Of a stretch of 64,000 bases of DNA, positions 53,815 through 64,000 are shown in pieces (position 1 is the first letter of the stretch; the number at the start of each line of letters is the position of its first letter). Under the pieces are notes generated by a model. The model had not been told where the DNA came from. It did not search any database and saw only the letters and a program-made list of their open reading frames with translations. The position numbers and the translations under genes are program-made. The DNA lies in NCBI GenBank assembly GCA_037039685.1, contig JAWNGF010000008.1, forward strand, positions 62,001 through 126,000. The letters are read 5' to 3'. The stretch comes from Ceratobasidium sp. AG-K. Taxonomy: Eukaryota > Basidiomycota > Agaricomycetes > Cantharellales > Ceratobasidiaceae.

Positions 53815-54402
53815 TGGACTGTGAGTTTGAACAGCTACCAGTCCCCACAAACACTTACTCAAGAGATGACCCCTCCTTCAATGCCATCAACTGGTCATAG
53901 GCACCAACAGAAGCGGCCATGTCAACATGGCAGGACAACCTAAGGAGAACAATGACAGGGAAGCCATTGAAGTCCCCCCGCACCCCCAAGTTCCAATACT
54001 GGGAACGACATGGAACAAGAATGGGAGGCCACATGGGACAAAGCCCAAGCAAACGTTGAGGCTCTCATTGCAGACATTGGCAATGCCACTGCCAACATGG
54101 AGCCACACCCCCCAGCCAACCAAATGCCATGCGACGCCAACGTCCTTGAAGCCTACTGCCCGGTCCAGTGCAGGTCGTGGAGCATTGAGCAGCTCAACAA
54201 ATGGCTTGACCACAGGCAGGAACAGTGGTCAAGACAGGAAGCGGCAGAGCCCAAACGCCTACAGGAGCAGCACCAAGAAGAGCTCAACCGTCTCTACCAG
54301 GAGAAGTGGGATCGAATGAATGAGGTACTCAAAGCAGATATGCGTGCCCTGGCAGAACGGGTTGGGTGGTTGGAGCTGAAAGAATGGGTCCCCCACAAAT
54401 AG
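53274..54402 (+). pseudogene. ORF3 of B4 (stop and frameshift)
   Basis: N-terminal part (53274-53900) keeps P-G-K-F-A-I-N-N, G-Y-I-P-L, L-W-V-S-H-P-D, K-Y-Y-H-C-x2-C and Y-K-W-E-G-D, then ends at TAG 53898-53900. The C-terminal coiled coil (54010-54402) continues in another frame and ends W-L-E-L-K-E-W-V. Similarity to B1 and B3 is high throughout. Confidence 0.75.
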
Positions 54403-54442
54403 GCAAGTGTGCTCCACTACACTTGCCTTTGTGGGGGGGCAT

Positions 54443-54940
54443 TGTTGTGACCTGTCCCTCCCTCTTTCTTGTTTTGCAGACTTGTGGCTTGTACCAGCGC
54501 CTTAAGCACCCTTTCTCTTTGTTGTGCCCTCTCCCTTGTTTAGTAAGGTGTATGGATGATGTGTCACCATGAGTCATATGACTCATGCTGTTTTCTATTG
54601 GCTGGCCTGTGCAGCCCCCTTTAAGACTCAAACTTTGACTCAGACGTGTGACTCATGTATCTACTTTGACTCACCTGTTTTCTGAGTATATTTACTGGCT
54701 TGCAAGCATGGTCATCCCCAGCTTGCTTTGCCTCGTCAACTCTCCCTGCAGTGTGATCAGAGGCACTTGGCTACTTAGCCTGCAGCGCAGCCACTTGGAC
54801 TTAGGAGCTAGTGACTTGTACTGACAAGACCAGTGTTTGTCCACCTTTGTGATAGAGTCTTAGAAGACTTATCACATATTGTTCTCACATCTCAAAGGCC
54901 ATTAGTGGTCGTCAACCACAGGCATTTGCAGGTTGCAACA
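54443..54940 (+). repeat. 3' LTR of B4 (498 bp)
   Basis: TGTTGTGACC to GGTTGCAACA. Contains the TGASTCA cluster and TATA as in B1. Preceded by a G-run polypurine tract. Confidence 0.9.
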
Positions 54941-55080
54941 GGAAGTGATTGTTGGGGAGATGATGAGGCAAAACAAGATGGGGATACCATGCTTGTTGTT
55001 GCCTCAATATATATTAAGAAAAAGACATGAGTCAGTCTCATGCCAAGAAAACAAGTCATACAAGTCAACCAACCAGAGTA
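54941..55080 (-). repeat. relic LTR fragment related to family A
   Basis: Sequence GAGGCAAAACAAGATGGGG and an A/T run near 55006 align with the R start and TATA of the family-A LTR in reverse orientation, with similar spacing. A TGAGTCA motif lies beyond. Ends not definable. Confidence 0.55.
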
Positions 55081-55895
55081 CTCTATTCACAATCAGGTAC
55101 CATATGCACCACAGATATCAGTATCTGAGAAGTCCCATGCAGCATGAACATCCAGTTTACCTAGTTTGGGCAGTTTGATAGGCTCATTAGATCCAGTGGT
55201 GGGGTTAACCAGCCTCTTGGGTGCCAATAAGGCCTCCAGAGCAGGCATTGCAGGGGCTAACAGACAGGTGGCTGGGAGGAGGGTAGTTTGTGTGCACCTA
55301 CAAGTCAGCTGCAAATTTAATGGCTACCATCCTGTGTATTTACAAAACTAGACACCTAGCTAAATGCCAAGCACTTGAGCTGCAGCTCTGTGCATCAGGT
55401 CAGTTCAACTCACCTTCTTTTGTGACACCAGAGCTGAACCATTTTGGACAGCCACAACATGTTCACAGGTGACATTGTGTCTGATTGCAAATCATTCAGT
55501 GCAGTTCAACCTGTTGGATCAGCAATCCAATTTTCTTCCCTAGTCCTCATTGAGGTAATTCCCAGGAGGTTGTCAGTTCCATTCTGACATGTGCAAGCCT
55601 TGCTTCAGTGGCAGCAATTTGGTTTGCAAAACTTCCTTTCCACCACCAACCTCAATGTAGTAATTATGACAAATACATTAACTACCTGATATGTATTTAG
55701 GTAGACAGCAATCAGCACAGGAAAAATCACTGAACACAGACATATTCAGTGACTTTCTTCAGTAAACATAGCACCTGATCTGACGCATACAGGCCGCTTT
55801 TCAGTGCTAAAAGCGCTGAGTGTTCAGCTTCAAGGTTCCTGAACCAGGGTGCTGGATTCCAGCGCTTCCAGGCTACACAGTGATTGGATGAGGCA
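55081..55895. other. non-coding interval
   Basis: No gene, repeat or RNA recognised. Confidence 0.4.
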
Positions 55896-56133
55896 CTCTA
55901 CCAAAAATCGAAATTCTCGTTTGGCTCCCGAGGTCTCGTGACGCCGGGGACTATCTCGGCAGGCTCTAGACCACTCGCGATCGCTCGAGAGCGCTCAGGA
56001 GGCAAACGAGTAATAAGCTCGTCCGGGCTCGTAAGATCTCACAAGCCCCCACGACCTGTTATGAACTCGACGAGATTGCCCTTGTCATCACGAAACCTCA
56101 CAAGCCGAACGAGAATTTCGATTTTTGGTAGAG
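55896..56133. repeat. MITE-like inverted-repeat element, 238 bp, copy 1
   Basis: Ends are near-perfect inverted repeats of about 31 bp (CTCTACCAAAAATCG and complement). Related along its length to a second 238-bp copy at 62139-62376 (shared words such as GAGGTCTCGTGA and GGACTATCTCGGC). No coding capacity. Confidence 0.78.
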
Positions 56134-56721
56134 CAGATCGCTTTGGCTCCCTTGGCTAGGCGGAAATGCATACGAAAAGTTTGAGAACAATTTCTCCAGA
56201 ACGTGTGTAGCCATCATACTCATTCATCGAAGGCAACACAAACCACAAGAACAGCCAACTCGCATTAGGAGCTAACATGTATGAGACAAGCCTGTTACTA
56301 GAACATAACGTATTTTCCCATCGCCATAGCTCAGCTACTGTATCATGCACGTGTAGTCCCCTGGCCACTTTAGTGTGATCATGCGGCCCATCTTTCCCTG
56401 CACCCTTGTGCGCATCGGACTGTATAACGAGGAACAGAAAATCTAGGTCTATTTGCTTTTTATTCAGCGAGCATGAATAACTGCCAATCCCCAATACGTC
56501 TAGTCATTTTATGCCGATGACAGCTTTCGGTGAGTTTAATGAATACATAGGTTGCCTGAAAGCGGTTTGTGTTCATGTCTCGACAGAAATTCGGGCCCTG
56601 AGTGACTACACATATCCCCCCCCCCCCCCCAATTAACGAAAACTACAAATCTGTACTCGGTGACCACACCTACCCTTTGAAGGCGGCTTGAATCATGGAG
56701 GAAACCAAGGGTCAACGGACA
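56134..56721. other. non-coding interval downstream of the CHAT gene
   Basis: A C-run of about 14 near 56617; nothing else recognised. Confidence 0.4.
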
Positions 56722-59700
56722 TCAGGAGCCAATATGTATGAACGGCGCCCATCGTTCAAGCGATACATTCTCAATCGCGCGCAACTCAGCTAATGCCTCG
56801 TGCAACGCCCTCGCCGCCCTCGTGTGATCCATCTTCCCGCCCTCCAATAGCGACGCATATACCTTGTCTGCCACTCGAGGACCGTCTTCGTCGGCGATAC
56901 TCCACATCGTACCAATCACGCTTGGATATCCCGCCATCAACATACCCGCTGCAAGATGTACAGCCTCCTCCGGTAGATCCTTGTTACCTGTAGCTGTTTG
57001 ACATGCGGACAGGAACGCGAGACCCTTGTTCGTGAACGCGCATTTGGTTATGGCTGCAAGCGTTAGGTTACCATCGTGGAGGTGGAATGCGCTCTGAGTT
57101 GGGTCGGTTGTGTTCTGGCTACCGTGACATGCCAAGTGAACCCAGCTAAACTGGTTCATCGCCACGAGCACCTGATCAACGGTCGCTTCGTCGTTCTTAA
57201 GCTGTAAATGGCCGCCCTGATGTGCGTGCTTTTTTATTATTGCTAGTTCATCTTTTGCGCCAGGCAAGCTATCCAATCCGGGTGTATATTCTTGCCCGAT
57301 AGCAAGAATTCCACAATAAGCTTCAGAAATGATTGATTGTTGCGCAAGCAACGCCGTCAGGGATGGTATATAAGAGGATACCACCAGATCTGAGGTGTTG
57401 TTTTCGGAGCCATCATAGCATCCAGCAGCGTGAAGTGGGAGAAAAGAGAGTAAGCCGGTCGCGCACCAAGTGAGGCGCGGGAGTTCTTTAACCGGAAGCT
57501 TCTGCTGCGGGGTTTTGATATTGTTAATTCAGCGATAACAGTGGAGTCACGAGATAACACACCATATAGCCCAGGAATTCAAGCACAGGTTTAACCACGC
57601 TTGACCACAGGTCCTTTAATGACCCTTCCAGTGAACCAGCCATCTTGAGGCAACCGATTTTGCGCTGTCGGACCTGCGATGCCAGGTGTTTACGTGCGGC
57701 TGTCACGCGTGCTACTGAGAGATCTGTCAAAGGAACATGGGAGATGACACTGCTCCTTGGCTGAAGTATAAGAGCATCGCAGCGAGACTCGTGAGCATTA
57801 ATGATGGCAATAGGGTGGGATTTTGCAGCACCAAGAAGTTGGGTCGATTTAGGAGAGCGCAAAAGTTCTTCGAATCCGGGGATAGAGCGAGCTTTATCCA
57901 AGTGAATCGCCCAGTCGAGTGCTAGCTGAACGTGACTGCTCGCTTCCTTACCTAATTCTGTACCGAGGTCCTCCGGATATGAGGCTACCGACGATCGAGA
58001 CCCTGCATTCTCCAGTCGATGACCAATATCCTTGAGTTTGTGTGCGAGATCTGGATCCTTGGCAGAGAGAAGTTCAAAGGGCGTACGCAGCTGGGCTATC
58101 TGTCCCCAGACAATCGACCGACCTGCCTCCAACCACTCAAGTGCAAGCTCTAGATTGTTGATGCTAATGGCATAGGATGCCGCCTCAGTGGCAAAATCAC
58201 CTAAATCCGTTATGAGGCTGTAGCGCCGATCGACTGTGGTGCCAATCCAGATGAGCTGTGGGAGCAATTCCATGGCTTGTAGATAAGCATGGTAAGGAGC
58301 AGATGCAGAATGGTGAGGTGCTAGCCGGGCCCACATGCGACATGCCTTCAACCTGGCAGATGGAAGACCAGAAGCGGATTGTGCGGCAGTCCGATAAGCC
58401 TTTATTGCGGCCTCCAGGTCTGAGGGCGAGTCCGAGTATGCTGATCGAGATGCGTATGAATAGCCTAGGCTGTTGAGCATATCCGGCTTCTCTGCGTGGC
58501 CATCAGCAATGAGCGAAACCGCCTTTGCTCCGCATTCAATCGCCTTGCCTAAATCACTCTGTTCACCAAGGCGCTTAAACCGAGCGTGATACGAGTTCCC
58601 GAGGTTGTTAAGGTATCGCGGTTTGTCTGCATGACCATCAGGGACAAGCAACACCGCTTGACCAAATGTCTCTGTTGAATCGATCAGGTCGTTCAATTCG
58701 CTGAGGAGGTTATACCGGGCGATGTATGAAACTCCGAGGTTGCTGAGGTAACTTGGCTTGTCTGGATGGTCGTCAGGAGTGAGCGAAACCGCCTGGACAT
58801 GGCACTTTACTGAGTCGTTAAGGTCTTGCGACTCGCCCAGACACCTGAATCGAGTTTGATATGTGATTCCGAGGTTGTTGAATCTGCCTGGTTTGAATAC
58901 GTGACCGTCAGGAGTCACTGAAACTGCTTCCGTTGCGCACTCGATTGCCTTGCTCAAATCCCTCAGCTCCCCAAAACGATCGAACCGAGCGCGAAATGAG
59001 TTCCCGAGGTTGCTGAGGTATGCCGGAATGTCTACATGACCAGCTGGGGTGAGCGAGACTGCTTCCGCCTTACATTCGATCGATCGATGTAGGCCTTGTA
59101 GATCGCCGAGTCGTTCAAACTGAGCCATATAGGACATCCCAAGGCTGTTTAGAGTCTTCGGCCTGTCCGCGTGACCACTGGGAGTAAGCGAAACAGCCTC
59201 CTCTCCGCACGCGATTGCCTTGCTCAGGTCTGACAGCTCGCCTAGGCGATCAAATCGGGTCCAGTACGAGACCCCGAGATTGTTGAGTCGTGCTGGCGCT
59301 GCAGGACCATCGGAGTCAAACGAGACAGCATCTAGTCTAAAATCGATCCCCTTGTTCAGGTCTGCGAGCTCGCCTAGACTCTCGAATCGAGTCTGGTATG
59401 AATCTCCAAGGTTGTCAAGTATGCTCGATCTGTTTGTGTGCCCATCGGGGGCCAGTGAAAGAGCCTCCTCTCCGTACTCGATTGCCTTGTTTAGGTCTGA
59501 TAGCTCGCCTAGGCGATCAAATCGGGCCCGGTACGAGATGCCGAGATTGTGGAGTTGCGCTGGCTTGGTCGCGTGACTATCAGGAGTCAGTGAGATGGCT
59601 TCTACTTTGTATTCAATTGCCTTGTTTAGATCTGTCAGCTGCCCTAGACTATCGAATCGGGCGCGATGTGAGATTCCAAGACTGTCAAGTATTACTGGCT

Positions 59701-61021
59701 TGAATGGGTGCCCGGTAGGAGTGAGCGAAGCAGCCTCTGCCTGACACTCGATTGCATTGTTAATATCTGAAGGGTTATGCATACTCTCAAATCGAGCCAG
59801 ATATGAGTTTCCAAGGCCGTATAACATGTTTGGTTTGGCCGGGTGGCCATTAGAAGTGAGTGAAACGGCCTCCGTCTCGTACCTGATCGCCTTGCGTATG
59901 TCTGGGAGCTCGCCCAAATGCTCAAACCGAGTGTGATATGAGAGTCCGAGGTTGTGGAGTTGTTGCGACTTGCCTACGTGGCCATTAGGGGTGAGGGAAG
60001 CAGCATCTTCTCCGTACTTGATCCCCTTTTCCAAATCCAGTAAATTACCTAGCCGCCCAAACCGAGCTCTGTATGAATTTGCCAGGTTGCCAAGCACGGC
60101 CGGCCTGTTCGCCTGTGCATCAAGAGTAAGCGAGACCGCCTCTGCTCCGCAATCAACCGCCTTGTTTAGGTCCACCAGTTCTCCGAGCCGCTCAAACCGG
60201 ATGAGATACGAATTCCCAAGGTTGCTAAGGTGTACCGGCTTATCGACGTGGCCATCCGGAGTCAGCGAGGTTGCTTTTGCTTTGTATTCGATCGATTTGC
60301 TTAGATCCGATAGCTCACCCAGACACCCAAACCGAGCTGCATATGAGGCTCCCAGGTTTCCGAGCATGCTTGGCTTGGCTGAGTGGTCATTTGGGGTGAG
60401 GGAAACGGCCTTGGTTCCACACTCGATTGCTTCGTTCAGGTCTGATAGCTCCCCCAAATGACTAAACCGAGCACGATGTGAGTTCCCGAGGTTGGAAAGC
60501 CAGGCTGCTTTATCCAAGTTGCTATCGAGTGTGAGAGAAACGGCCTCCGATCCGGACTTGATGGACCTTTCTAAATCTAGTAGTTCCCCTAGACGCTCAA
60601 ACCGAGCGAGGTGTGCGCACCCAAGCTTACTACAGATCTCTGGTCTGTTCACATCACGATCAGACATTAGGGTTATTGCTGATTCCAAACAGTTGATCGC
60701 CTGGTTGATATCTTCAGTGATACCTGACTGCTTGGACTGTCCATATAGAGACAACCCCCGCATCACCGATGCACGGAGCCTGTTGCCCTTGGACCTTCAT
60801 TTTTATAAACCATTCAATTAAAATATCGTATCTGCAATTAATTTATTGTATTTGGGATGATAGCTTCGCACGTACCTTAATTCTAATGTTTTTTGTGACG
60901 GGTTGGGCAGTTGGCTCATCAAGGCGTCGATATTTGTGTCACTGCTCTTTTCCCCGTTACTGTCGTCACCATATATCAGACGTTTCCAGAGCAAGGTTTG
61001 GATCAGTGCTTCCATCCTCAT
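56722..61021 (-). CDS. TPR-CHAT protein
   Basis: Predicted in three exons: 61021-60876, 60794-57563 and 57504-56722. Introns 60795-60875 (starts GTACGT) and 57505-57562 (GTGTGT...CCGCAG) give 4161 coding nt, exactly 1387 codons. About 17 tandem units of 45 residues (44 in one) with core L-G-x-S-Y-x-A-R-F-x-R-L-G-E-L-x-D-L form a TPR-type solenoid. A helical linker follows, then a C-terminal CHAT domain with L-P-L-H-A-A-G, H-L-A-C-H-G (His codon 57124-57126) and L-S-A-C-Q-T-A (Cys codon 57001-57003), the expected His-Cys protease dyad. It ends at 56722. CHAT is a caspase-related peptidase fold; in fungi such proteins are suspected of acting in regulated cell death or non-self response, which is inference here. 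The first exon and start codon are the least certain part. Confidence 0.82.
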
Positions 61022-62138
61022 GTTGTTCGTTGGCCCCGCGTTCGGTCCCTCTGAACGGCTCAGGCTCGCTACATCGGAACCGGGTAATGAATCAAATTGA
61101 AATCAGAATATACCGAGGGAATCCAGTGTAAATGCACCAACTTTCTTTAGGAACGGCCCCTTCCGCACCCGATGCAATGGGGTCATGTAGTAGAGGAACC
61201 TCACTACACACTTGCATTAGCTCACCGTCGTAAAGGCTTTGCACTTTGTGACATACCGCTGTGTGTCGTCCGAATCATATATCCCACTTCCCGCGTATGA
61301 CTTGGAATAGTCCATACAGCCTGTTGTTGACAACCTTGAGCCCTGATGCAGGATGGAAGCAACTCAAACGTACCCTCCGTACTGGAGAGCCTCAGTTTAT
61401 ATATCGGGGATACGCCGGTCGTACTACCTTTCGCAAACCACCGACTGGTTACAGGGCGGTCACGAAAAACTAGCCGAGCGCCGAATCGACAATTCTGGTC
61501 CAAATACGAGGAGCACACTCGCCACCTCCCTGCGGATTGACTCAACTGGCCGCCTATCAAAGTACCTCATATAACCTATAGCAAATGGGTTACCCCGGGT
61601 CACCGAAAGGCGCGTGGGTACCTCAAGGTGGCACTCAAGCATAAGTGTGATATCTGGTTGATCGATTGGCTGGCGCCCCACCAGAATCATGAGCGCTAAT
61701 CATAGCCTGATCTTCTCGATATATTGAATAACACGCCGCGTTAGTGCGGTGAATGCGGGGCGGCTTCGCTTCGCACGCACTAACACAACCACAAGATACG
61801 TAATGACATAGCACTGTCTTCAAACATAAGTCTAGGTGCTCGGGACCAGCGCCGTGTGCGGCATTTGGGGTATGAGAAGTACGCTATTTCGTAATTTCTT
61901 TTAAACAAAGCTCAAGACCTGACAATGTGTCACCAGCCAGCGAGCCGGACGAGAACCTCCCAGTCATCACAAGACCACTGGCCAGACGAGACACCAGACA
62001 CCACGAGCTCGCGATCTCAGCCAGTTGGGATCTAGGGTTCTCACGATGGTATGATACTGTTGTTCAGCGTGCTCCGAATCCCCTGCGTCATGGCTCGGGA
62101 GTGCTCGTGATAATAGGTTGGGTTGCCAGCGGGTACCC
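61022..62138. other. non-coding interval upstream of the CHAT gene
   Basis: No further exon or other gene supported. Part of 61927-62120 has words similar to the MITE (CGAGACACC, CTCGTGATAATA-like) and may be an older relative. Confidence 0.35.
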
Positions 62139-62376
62139 CTCAACCAAAAGTGAGAAATCTCGGTCGGCTCCTGAGGTCTCGTGATGCCTGGGACTATCTC
62201 GGCGGTCTCTGGAGCGCTCGGGATTGCTCATAAGCGCTCAGGAGACAATCGAGCAAAAGGCTCGTTTCTGCTCGTAACATCTCGTGAGCACTCATGAACC
62301 ATCATGAGCTTGACGAGATAGTTCCCGCCATCACAAGAACTCACGAGCCAAACGAGATTTCTCGCTTTCGGTTGAG
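62139..62376. repeat. MITE-like inverted-repeat element, 238 bp, copy 2
   Basis: Ends CTCAACCAAAAG and CTTTCGGTTGAG are inverted with mismatch. The interior matches copy 1 in order. Same length as copy 1. Confidence 0.75.
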
Positions 62377-63205
62377 CCAAGACTAGACACCGTCACAAAA
62401 AAGCACGGTGCTAAATTAGGACAGCAAATTCGAGAAGTGCTGATCGGTCCCAATCGTCGAGGCTCTGACCCAGAAGGGCTCGAATTTACATCAGATTAGC
62501 GCTTTAGAATCGAATCAAATTGACACGTTCCAATGATAAACCAATTTGCTCCGTTTATTGCAAGGCCCAGTCTATTAGTATTGAGCCACCCGGCTTAGCC
62601 TCAAAATGCACGTACGGTTCCTAGTGGAGGAGAATTCAAAAGTGTACATTTGGTACTAGGACAGGCCATCAAGATTAGGTCGTATTAGCGCGCCAAAGAA
62701 AAATAGATTCGCAAAGCCCCTGCAGAGCGTATCATACAGCGGCACAAAATATGTACAAGTAACCGTAGCGTATTAAAAGCCCTTGAGAAACACAGGAATA
62801 ACAGTTTCGAGACATGGGTGAATAGCGGGCCCAGTAATGTTCGAATCACTGTTTAAGCTCCATCGTTGGAGAGTAGGCCCACCTTGGCCTTGTCTGGATG
62901 TACGGGGTGGGAACGCGAGTCAAGGGAAGCGGCCATTGTGGCCATGGAAGGAGGGCGGGGCAGCGATGCGGCACAAGGAAGACCGGCAAGGTTGTTTGTG
63001 TGGCCAAGAGGGCGGATAGGTGGAACAACGTTTGGGAACAACGATTGGGTTTGAATAGCCTGCGGGAATGGAGAATGGGATTGAATTAGCAGGCAAGACC
63101 GACATCACAGGATCCTGCGTACTAGCCGCAGAGGGAAGCGGACCGAGGTGGATGGCACTTGGCCGCGAATGACACAGGCGATTGGGATCACTAATAGCGG
63201 GAGGA
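62377..63205. other. non-coding interval
   Basis: Open frames are short and mutually overlapping on both strands with no recognisable product. Nothing supported. Confidence 0.4.
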
Positions 63206-64000
63206 TCACCGAGCTGTCCTCATTGGTCGCACCCGTCCTTTAGAAGGCGGTTTTCCAGCAGGAGCTTGACGAGGCTGGACTCGAGGAGCTTGATGGGCTT
63301 CCTGAAGTTGTGTTTGGGCCCGCTCACAGTCGCTTTGGGTACGTTCGAGTCCGCGATACGCTTCCAACTGGCTCTGAACAGCCTCGGCGATCATAGATCG
63401 GATGGCCTCTGTAACGTTGGCCTCGTGTTCGTTAGCCATCAGTAGCAACATGTCCGGATAGCCTCCACCAGACGAGTCCTCCATCAACCCATCGTCCTCA
63501 TCCTCCCAAGCTCCCTCATCCTCCTCCTGAGTGTCCACCAATGCATCCCTCAACGTCCCAGTCCACTTTGATGGCCCATAGAACTCGTCCATGTGAGTCC
63601 GATGAATCCGTAGGGCCTCTCGTCGTTCCAGTAGCCTAATCATCCGAGGTAAAGCGTTAGGTCTTTGGCCTGATTTGCGCCAGGGCGCTTTCGCATATTG
63701 CCCATGGAGGTGTTCTGGCGTCTCGGTCGAGTATCCGTCCGGAACCCCAAGTCGACCAACCGACCAAGGATAATGCGACAACATGTGTACCTTAGGTAGG
63801 CCGTTCCATCCTCTTGACCCAATGAGCTTTGCAAACTCAATTGCCCATTTGTGCTTGTGGAAAAGTTTCAGCCAGTCCTGTAGCTTGGCGAGGTCTGTGT
63901 CGGTCATGCTGGTCAAGTGAGCGAGATAGCAGAAGTTGAGCAGAGGGCTTATTGCCCTGAGAACGGCAGTATGGGGTATGTCAGCCATCACAGGTAAAAT
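63206..64000 (-). CDS. Plavaka-like transposase, C-terminal part (partial)
   Basis: Open to the right edge, stop at 63206-63208. It matches the C-terminal region of Plavaka-type transposases: D-L-A-K-L-Q-D-W-L-x2-F-H-x2-K, L-P-K-V-H-M-L-S-H-Y, G-x2-D-G-Y-S-T-E-x-P-E-H-L-H and a final R-R-E-A segment. An acidic stretch (D-E-G-A-W-E-D-E-D-D) and a basic Gln/Arg-rich tail follow. TTACCTGTG near 63995 may be a 3' splice site. The catalytic N-terminal part lies outside the window. It complements the part missing from the copy at 9835-11834 but is not shown to be the same element. Confidence 0.7.
   Translation of the reverse strand: MLPVMADIPHTAVLRAISPLLNFCYLAHLTSMTDTDLAKLQDWLKLFHKHKWAIEFAKLIGSRGWNGLPKVHMLSHYPWSVGRLGVPDGYSTETPEHLHGQYAKAPWRKSGQRPNALPRMIRLLERREALRIHRTHMDEFYGPSKWTGTLRDALVDTQEEDEGAWEDEDDGLMEDSSGGGYPDMLLLMANEHEANVTEAIRSMIAEAVQSQLEAYRGLERTQSDCERAQTQLQEAHQAPRVQPRQAPAGKPPSKGRVRPMRTAR

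Larger units (their letters stand above)
50316..54940 (+). mobile_element. Ty3/gypsy element B4, 3' part
   Basis: Family-B sequence starting inside pol, before RT, directly at the end of the B3 LTR, so B3 inserted into it. It retains RT to chromodomain, ORF3 and a 3' LTR (54443-54940). The LTR start is TGTTGTGACC, one C-to-T change from TGTCGTGACC. The 5' part is not present in the window. Confidence 0.88.

Noticed and set aside
57600..60700. Regular 135-bp periodicity, considered as satellite or CRISPR-like repeat
   Set aside because: The period equals a 45-residue TPR unit in one open frame and copies are diverged at the DNA level; it is coding.
61222..61560. Antisense 112-codon frame upstream of the CHAT gene
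   Set aside because: Overlaps several equally long frames on both strands; no recognisable features.
62837..63108. Cluster of 60-codon frames on both strands
   Set aside because: Mutually overlapping short frames in G-rich DNA with no recognisable product.

Overview
This 64-kb window is nuclear DNA of a filamentous fungus, most likely an Agaricomycete. A Rhizoctonia/Thanatephorus-like genome is my inference from the gene families: chromodomain Ty3/gypsy elements, Tnp2/CACTA-like and Plavaka-like transposases, a TPR-CHAT protein, and short GT-AG introns of about 50-85 nt. No bacterial operons, tRNA or rRNA genes were seen. Nearly all of the window is transposable element; only one gene (TPR-CHAT, 56.7-61.0 kb) looks like a host gene.

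Layout. 1-3099: 5' part of a minus-strand Ty3/gypsy element (family A; LTR, gag, start of pol). 3.1-9.8 kb: a decayed minus-strand Tnp2/CACTA-like transposase facing a plus-strand multi-exon gene of unknown function. 9.8-24.0 kb: a decayed minus-strand Plavaka-like transposase and a plus-strand DUF6532-like gene, split by the intact family-B element B1 (11837-19650, two 497-bp LTRs, TSD CACAG). 24.0-26.7 kb: a DNA element with ~274-bp terminal inverted repeats, carrying a 1171-bp solo LTR (TSD TGCTA). 26.7-28.3 kb: a Tc1-like element. 28.3-50.3 kb: a minus-strand family-B element (B3) carrying two nested plus-strand family-C elements, C1 (TSD GACGT, itself hosting a solo B LTR with TSD TTGAT) and intact C2 (TSD GTCCG). 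50.3-54.9 kb: the 3' part of an older plus-strand family-B element (B4), into which B3 inserted. 54.9-56.7 kb: a relic LTR and a 238-bp MITE. 56.7-61.0 kb: TPR-CHAT gene. 62.1 kb: second 238-bp MITE. 63.2-64.0 kb: C-terminal piece of a Plavaka-like transposase.

How the parts work together. The retroelements share an organisation: gag with a CCHC knuckle, pol in the -1 frame with protease, RT, RNase H, integrase and C-terminal chromodomain, and an LTR with TATA box. Two nucleotides after each 5' LTR lies a 10-12-nt sequence exactly complementary to the LTR sequence about 33 nt downstream of the TATA box. This is the geometry of Tf1-type self-priming, and the pairing is conserved with compensating changes between families. 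Family B carries a third ORF between the chromodomain and the 3' LTR that stays open even in a copy with a wrecked gag-pol. Family C carries an extra coiled-coil ORF before gag. Decay in several elements is dominated by CGA to TGA nonsense changes, consistent with CpG-directed C-to-T mutation.
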